Below, piece by piece: positions 51,601-60,600 of a stretch of DNA of 64,000 nt. Source of the stretch: Archivesica marissinica (Eukaryota; Mollusca; Bivalvia; Venerida; Vesicomyidae); the NCBI GenBank assembly GCA_014843695.1, contig CM026398.1:43455372-43519371 (forward strand). The letters are read 5' to 3'. Both the position numbers and the translations under genes were made by a program. Numbering within the stretch: position 1 is the first letter of the stretch; the number at the start of each line of letters is the position of its first letter. A model generated the notes under the pieces. The model was not told where the DNA came from and made no database searches. It worked only from the letters and a program-made list of their open reading frames with translations.

Positions 51601-54600
51601 CCCCCCAGGGGGGTAAATATCCTAGGAAATATACCCCCCTGGGGGGGAGATTTCCTAGGAAAAAATACCCCCACCCTGGAAATTTACCCCCCACTACACA
51701 TTGAAATACGTTTTTTTAAACAAATACATATTACCCAACCAATGAAAACAATAAAACAATAAAATTGACATCAATGTCAGTAAATCTTTATTGCAAAAAT
51801 GGTCAATTTGTTATATATTTCACACACAAAAATTTGGTTAAATGATACTAGATGTCCAATTAAAAAATATCTCACCCTTTTGATCAAAAACCAAACAATC
51901 AAATCTATAATTTGTTGTTAACAAATATATTTTAATATGAGGTAAAACAGTAATATATATTATACTCAAATCATCATACCTAAAATAAAGAAATATATTA
52001 ACAACAACAAAATTGAGGGGAGGGGGGGAAATTTTCAGGGATGGGGGGTATATTTCCTAGTAATTCTAGGGGGGGGGGGGGAGATTTTCAGGGGGCGTAA
52101 ATTTCCTGTTACACCGGGTTAGATACTCAGTCACAGTATGCATGCAGTTTCCATCCGTCACAGTATGCATGCAGTTTCCATCCATCACAGTATGCATGCA
52201 GTTTCCATCCGTCACAGTATGCATGCAGTTTCCATCCATCACAGTATGCATGCAGTTTCCATCCGTCACAGTATGCATGCAGTTTCCATCCGTCACAGTA
52301 TGCATGCAGTTTCCATCCACGTGGCATCTCACACAGATTAACTAGTATGAGTTAACAGCTTAGGTAGGCTAAGCCTGGCTGGGAAAGATATCTAAGTCCC
52401 TACAAGGAGTTTCAAATTGAATAGAAAATAAGAATACCCACATTTTACGAACTATGTAGAAATATTTAAGATTGTTTCTAGCTTGCATCAACGTTGCATG
52501 TAACCTATTCCGCATGGAAGTGTTAGGTAACATGGTGCATGTCTGTCCACCTATCTTAACATCTTGTTCCCGGCCTGTATCCAGATAATCACCAGATATG
52601 GTAACAGTTGTACCTCCGGACTGAGGACCATGTTCTGGCTTTATAGCAGTCACTACTGGGACCTACAATAAATAAGTAATATATTATAGATTCGCTTCAG
52701 GGGCTAAAGATCCGGAGTTAAAGGCCCGCTGGAACCGTTACGATTGTGCCATTAGGCAAGGCATTTAAATTCCACATGCCTCTTCTCTCTCCCTCATGGC
52801 GATGGATTCCATCAGGAATGAGGTCTCGAGAGTATTTAATATAAGTTGTAAGAACTTGTTTTGCAATCGAGCTAAAATAAATTTGTAATAAAATAGGTTA
52901 CAAGATCTATTAACAGAGGTAGGGGCCACCACTGGGATCTACAATAAATACTATAATTCTACATGTATCACATAATAGGGTACCAGATCCTGTGATAGAG
53001 ATAGGGGCCATCACTGGGATCTACAATAAATACTGTAATTCTACATGTATCACATAATAGGGTACCAGATCCTGTGATAGAGATAGGGGCCATCACTGGG
53101 ATCTACAATAAATACCGTAATTCTACATGTATCACATAATAGGGTACCAGATCCTGTGATAGAGATAGGGGCCACCACTGGAATCTACAATAAATACTGT
53201 AATTCTACATGTATCACATAATAGGGTACCAGATCCTGTGATAGAGATAGGGGCCACCACTGGGATCTACAATAAATACCATAATTCTACATGTATCACA
53301 TAATAGGGTACCAGATCCTGTGATAGAGATAGGGGCCACCACTGGAATCTACAATAAATACTGTAATTCTACATGTATCACATAATAGGGTACCAGATCC
53401 TGTGATAGAGATAGGGGCCACCACTGGGATCTACAATGAATACTGTAATTCTACATGTATCACATAATAGGGTACCAGATCCTGTGATAGAGATAGGGGC
53501 CACCACTGGGATCTACAATAAATACCATAATTCTACATGTATCACATACATAATAGGGTACCAGATCCTGTGATAGAGATAGGGACCACCACTGGGATCT
53601 ACAATAAATACTGTAATTCTACATGTATCACATAATAGGGTACCAGATCCTGTGATAGAGATAAGGGCCACCACTGGGATCTACAATAAATACCGTAATT
53701 CTACATGTATCACATAATAGGGTACCAGAGCCTGTGATAGAGATAGGGGCCACCACTGGGATCTACAATAAATACTGTAATTCTACATGTATCACATAAT
53801 AGGGTACCAGATCCTGTAATAGAGATAGGGGCCACCACTGGAATCTACAATAAATACTGTAATTCTACATGTATCACATAATAGGGTACCAGATCCTGTG
53901 ATAGAGATAGGGGCCACCACTGGCATCTACAATAAATACCGTAATTCTACATGTATCACATAATAGGGTACCAGATCCTGTGATAGAGATAGGGGCCACC
54001 ACTGGGATCTACAATAATGATAGAGGTAAGTAAGCCCCAGCCTCTAACAACTGTTAGTTTTCTTTAAACTGTACCGGTATATCAGATATATCGTGTGTCT
54101 TGTTATGAGAATAAACGAGAATGGTTCGCTTAATAGAACATAAACTTCCATTTATCGTCGCTACCGGTTGCCCATATGAGCGACCCCTCCTGAAGAGATT
54201 AGTCATTTTAGATTTTGGAGAATAGTGCAATGATACAGACAGAGACCCATTCCAGAGTCTCCTCTGGTTCTCTTACGTGCACAGTGTAAAGCACCGACAC
54301 GAGACCTCAGTTTAACGTCCCATCTGAAAGACTGTTAACTTTATTAGGGTCAGACGGGGGATTGAACCTGCGAACCCTGGATTACCAGTTCAGCGTGCTA
54401 CCAATGGACTACCGATCCGTCTGTTTGTGCGCTATCCACTCTGACAAACAGTGTTAGTAAATGTTTGTTTGTTTGTGCGCTAACCACTCTGACAAACAGT
54501 GTTAGTAAATGTTTGTTTGTTAGTGCGCTATCCACTCTCACAAACAGTGTTAGTAAATGTTTGTTTGTTTGTTCGGGTTTTACGCCCTCCTCAGCACCAT

Positions 54601-57600
54601 TTTGTGATATATCGCCGGCTGGTAGTTTACCTAATAACACCTTTCCTGGGCAGGCTCCTTTGGTTAACCAGTACTTGGTGCACCAACCTCCATAAGAACT
54701 TTTTGCATATAAACATACACAGCATGAGCCGGGCTCGAACCAGTGACCATCAGTGATGATAGGTTACAGTGGTATACAAGTCAGAGACCTTAACCACTCG
54801 ACCATACCGCAGACTATGTTAGGAAATGATCTGGGGCTTTAAGTCATTATATTATGATATCGTAAAATACCAGATATATAATAAGGATAACACAATAACT
54901 TATCAGGAAAACCCTACTCATCCGCCCATCAATATAATCACTCTATGACACTGTACACACTTAAAACATTACTAGATTATATAATACATGAAGTCTCAAT
55001 TGTTTCAGTACATTATAAACAATATCTACTGACTGGGCAATACAATACTACCACACAGTAAAATGCTTGTGTCATTATAAACAATATATACTGACTGGGC
55101 AATACAATACTACCACACAGTAAAATGCTTGTGTCATTATAAACAATATCTACTGACTGGGCAATACAATACTACCACACAGTAAAATGCTTGTGTCTGT
55201 ACATTATAAACAATATATACTGACTGGGCAATACAATACTACCACACAGTAAAATGCTTGTGTCATTATAAACAATATCTACTGACTGGGCAATACAATA
55301 CTACCAATAGTAAGATGCTTGTGTCTGTACATTATAAACAATATCTACTGACTGGGCAATACAATACTACCACACAGTAAAATGCTTGTGTCTGTACATC
55401 TGACAAAGCAAAAGCAGGAAGTACTTACCCTGAACTGGAAGTTCTGAGAATATTGTCCTGTAGCATTGTTACCCATCGCTACAGTTACCTTGCCCTCTGT
55501 TACATTGTAGCTTGGGCCCAAGTTACACACTATCCTGAAATCATGTTTAATTGCAGAGTCGATTACTTTATCAACATATGTTGTCTACAACAATTCGAAA
55601 TAAAAATTATTAATATTGTTATTTTCTCAAATTCCATAATATTAAATTATTACAGATTTGTTTGTTCGGGTTTTACACCTGCATCAGCACCATTTTTGGG
55701 ATATATCCCGGCAGGTAGTTGACCTAACAACACCTTTCCTGGGCAGGCTCCAGCGCCTAACAAGTACTTGGTGCACCAACTTCAGTAAGAAACTGCAACC
55801 TTTTTACATAAATGAGACATGGCCTGAGCTGGGCTCTTTCATATAAATGAGACATGGCCTGAGTAGGGCTCGAACCTGTGACCATCAGTAATGATAGGTT
55901 GCAGTGATATGTAAGACAGTGACCTTAACCACTTGACCACAGAGGCGGTAAATTGTTACAGAATCAAGCATGGCCAGAATAAAATTTATTACAGTTTATA
56001 GCAAGTACATGCTTATTGAGGATATGTAGATAGTTACCTTATACCCGGTACATAGAGATCTCTTATTGACATACATGGTATACCAGCAATGGTCACTGCA
56101 TCTATGGTGTCGTTGAAGACTGCGCCGAGATTCACACCCTCCAGCTCTATCATGGTGGTAGAATTCACATGTGCACTCAGTGGATATACCTGCATGTCAA
56201 AGTTGGTGAGATCGGACAAGTAATTACATGACACCTATTATATATACCTGTGTGCCAATGTTGGTGAGGCCAGACAGGTAACTACACAACACTCATTAAA
56301 TATACCTGCATGTCAATGTTGGTGAGGCCAGACAGGTAATTACATGACACCCATTATATATACATGTGTGCCAATGTTGGTGAGGCCAGACAGATAATTA
56401 CATGACACCCATTATATATACCTGTGTGCCAATGTTGGTGAGGCCAGACAGGTAATTACATGACACCCATTATATATACATGTGTGCCAATGTTGGTGAG
56501 GCCAGACAAGTAATTACATGACACCCATTATATATACCTGTGTGCCAATGTTGGTGAGGCCAGACAGGTAATTACATGACACTCATTATATATACATGTG
56601 TGCCAATGTTGATGAGGCCAGACAGGTAATTACCTGACATTCATTAGTGTTTGTGTTTTATTGACATCAATAGGTTAAGGATACAGTTGATAATTATAAG
56701 AAATTCCCTGGTAAGCACAGACTAACTTCGGTTTAACCTTTACATTTACAATTGCGAAACAAGTTCTAACAACTTATATTAATTAGCCCCGTTAGTGCGT
56801 ATGTGTGAGTATATAATATATATAAGTCCTTCAAGTGGGAGGAAATTGTTTACCGTTACAATTTCAGACCACATAGCTGGGTACCAGACAATTCCAGACT
56901 ACATAGCTGGGTACCAGACAATTCCAGGACATAGATGGGTACCAGGCAATTCCAGACCACATAGCTGGGTACCAAACAATTCCAGGACATAGATGGGTAC
57001 CAGGCAATTCCAGGACACACAGCTGGGTACCAGACAATTCCAGACCACATATCTGGGTACAAGACAATTCCAGACCACATATCTGGGTACCAGACAATTC
57101 CAGGACATAGCTGGGTACCAGACAATTCCAGACCACATAGCTGGATACCAGACAATTCCAGGACACATAGCTGGGTACCAGACAATTGCAGGACACATAT
57201 CTGGGTACCAGACAATTGCAGGACATAGATGGGTACCAGACTTCCAGACCACATAGCTGGTACCAGACAATTCCAGACCACATAGCTGGATACCAGACAA
57301 TTCCAGGACACATAGCTGGGTACCAGGCAATTCCAGACCACATAGCTGGATACCAGACAATTGCAGACCACATAGCTGGATACCAGACAATTGCAGGACA
57401 TATATGGGTACCAGGCAATTCCAGGACACATAGCTGGGTACCAGGCAATTCCAGGACATAGATGGGTACCAGGCAATTCCAGGACACATAGCTGGATACC
57501 AGACAATTGCAGGACATATATGGGTACCAGGCAATTCCAGGACACATAGCTGGGTACCAGGCAATTCCAGGACATAGATGGGTACCAGGCAATTCCAGGA

Positions 57601-60600
57601 CATAGATGGGTACCAGGCAATTCCAGGACACATAGCTGGACACCAGACAATTCCAGGACATATATGGGTACCAGGCAATTCCAGGACATAGATGGGTACC
57701 AGGCAATTCCAGGACATAGATGGGTACCAGGCAATTCCAGGACACATAGCTGGGTACCAGACAAATCCAGACCACATAGCTGGGTACAAAGACAATTCCA
57801 GGACACACAGCTGGGTACCAGACAATTCCAGACCACATAGCTAGGTACAAAGACAATTCCAGGACACATAGCTGGGTACCAAACAATTCCAGACCACATA
57901 GCTGGATACCCGGCAATTCCAGGACATATATGGGTACCAGGCAATTCCAGGATACATAGCTGGGCACCAAACTATTCCAGGACATAGATGGGTACCAGGC
58001 AATTACATGACACATAGCTAGGTACCAGGCAATTGCAGGACACATAGATGGGTACCAGCTAATGACAGGACACACAGCTAGGTACTAGACAATTCCAAGA
58101 AATACCTTCGTAATTTGTGGATCTCCACATTGAGACTCGGTAACATTGCACAGTTTGTCCCTGAATATACAGCTGTCTTCGCACCAGTGACAGTGGTAGT
58201 ACGACTGATAGGTGGCAAAACTCTTACATTGTCCACAGTTACTGGATGGCTGTACCAGATCTCCACACTCGTAAATAACAACTGAAATACAGGGAATAAA
58301 TGACCATTAAATACATGTATGTTTATTAAAGTGTTACCTCTATTTAAAGGGCCAGGCATTACTGACTTATGAGACACCTATTAGTTTACGAACATCAGTA
58401 CTTCCCAAATCCTATCCTTGTAGGCTATTATTTAACTAGCTGGCATGGCAGCTCACCAAACTGCCATGCATTACATAACACATAAATATAACAATTTATC
58501 GAGATAAGCAGAGTAAATTAATCCATATTTCCAGACAATTAGATAATGATAATTATTTGGTGGAGACCAACAGATACTAATATGATATGAACATTGACCT
58601 CAGTGACCTTGGAACCAACCTGTCTGAATATCATCTCGATACAGTGAACCTGGGTACGAAGATATTTATAAACCTTTCTAAATAGGCCATACAAAAAGCG
58701 TAGATCCAGATGAGCCGGCTCGTAACGAGCCGTCTCATCAGGATCTACACTTTTTGCCAGTAATATTACTATTTTTAGACAAAATTACCCATTTTGATAA
58801 ATGAACTGGTCCAAATGCAATTTTCTTATTAATATATTGGTCTAAAAATATCATGCACAAGTCCATGTCAGTTACTTGGTGCTGAATGGGTTAAGGGAAA
58901 CGGACACTGACTATGTAAATCCAATGTACCTCTACTCAACCTATCTTTGCAGGCGTCCACTAAACAAAATTTATAAAAAAAAAATATCGGTCAACAGACG
59001 ACTTATAATATTTGTAGCCAATTCATAATCATACAATATAAATATATTCATATTGTTATTTAATGCATTTTATTGTAGATGATTATAAAGAAATGTATTG
59101 CATAACTATCTGTAATCAAATGTATCAAAAAAGATAATATGAATATTGATACATTGTATTACATGGTTATTGGTTTTTTTTTTTTAACTTTATTTGTTTT
59201 ACAACGATTGCGAAGCAAGTTTTAACAACTTATATTAATCACTCTCGTTGGCTCGGATGAAAGCGTATATGTGGTCATTTGTGTGGGAGGAAACCGTAGT
59301 ACCCGGAGAAAACCCACATGTCCGATCTGGCGACCACCGTACCATCTCACATACTTCCCGGTCCGAGGATCGAACCCGGGTTGCATTTGTGAGAAGCATG
59401 CACGCTAATCACTGCGCTAATCGGACAGCATATTGTTATTGGTTTGCTTCAAATTCAAATACCATGTCTTGTAAAACATCAGGAGACCTAGTAGGAATTT
59501 TGTCAAGTGTATAATTATATGTAGCCAGAGCCCCACTGGAGCCGTTACGATTGTACCCTTAGGCAAGGCATTTAAATTCCACATTGCCTCTTCTCTCTCC
59601 CTCGTGGCGATGGATTACATCAGGAATGAGGTCTCGAGAGTGATTTATATAAGTTGAAATAACTTGTTTCGCAATCGAGCTAAAATAAATTTGTATAAAC
59701 TATAATTATAGCATATTGACGGTGTTCTGGACAAGGCTACAAGGTCTCATACTGCGCTACCTGGCAGGGTATCACCATATAGCATATTGATGGTGTTCTG
59801 GACAAGGCTACAAGGTCTCATACTGCATTACCTGGCAGGGTATCACCATATAGCATATGATGGTGTTCTGGACAAGACTATAAGGTCTCATACTGCGTTA
59901 CCTGGCAGGGTATCACCATATAGCATATTGACGGTGTTCTGGACAAGGCTACAAGGTCTCATACTGCGTTACCTGGCAGGGTATCACCATATAGCATATT
60001 GACGGTGTTCTGGACAAGACTATAAGGTCTCATACTGCGCTACCTGGCAGGGTATCACCATATAGCATATTGACGGTGTTCTGGACAAGACTATAAGGTC
60101 TCATACTGCGCTACCTGGCAGGGTATCACCATATAGCATATTGACGGTGTTCTGGACAAGACTATAAGGTCTCATACTGCACTACCTGGCAGGGTATCAC
60201 CATATAGCATATTGACGGTGTTCTGGACAAGGCTACAAGGTCTCATACTGCGTTACCTGGCAGGGTATCACCATATAGCATATTGACGGTGTTCTGGACA
60301 AGGCTACAAGGTCTCATACAGCATTACCTGACAGGGTATCACCATATAGCATATTGACGGTGTTCTGGACAAGGCTACAAGGTCTCATACTGCCATACCT
60401 GACAGGGTATCATCATATAGCATATTGACGGTGTTCTGGACAAGACTATAAGGTCTCATACTGCGTGACCTGGCAGGGTATCACCATATAGCATATTGAC
60501 GGTGTTCTGGACAAAGCTACAAGGTCTCATACTGCGTTACCTGGCAGGGTATCACCATCAATCTGCGACTCTCCCCACATCACCTGTAAGGCTGTATCCA

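Noticed and set aside
56864..58075. Minus-strand frames of 308 to 403 codons
   Set aside because: Product of the 30-bp satellite; low-complexity repeats of one decapeptide with no acceptor or domain support.
56870..58092. Counting the exon 3 array as exon-derived
   Set aside because: It starts about 13 nt beyond the donor and holds intron sequence only.
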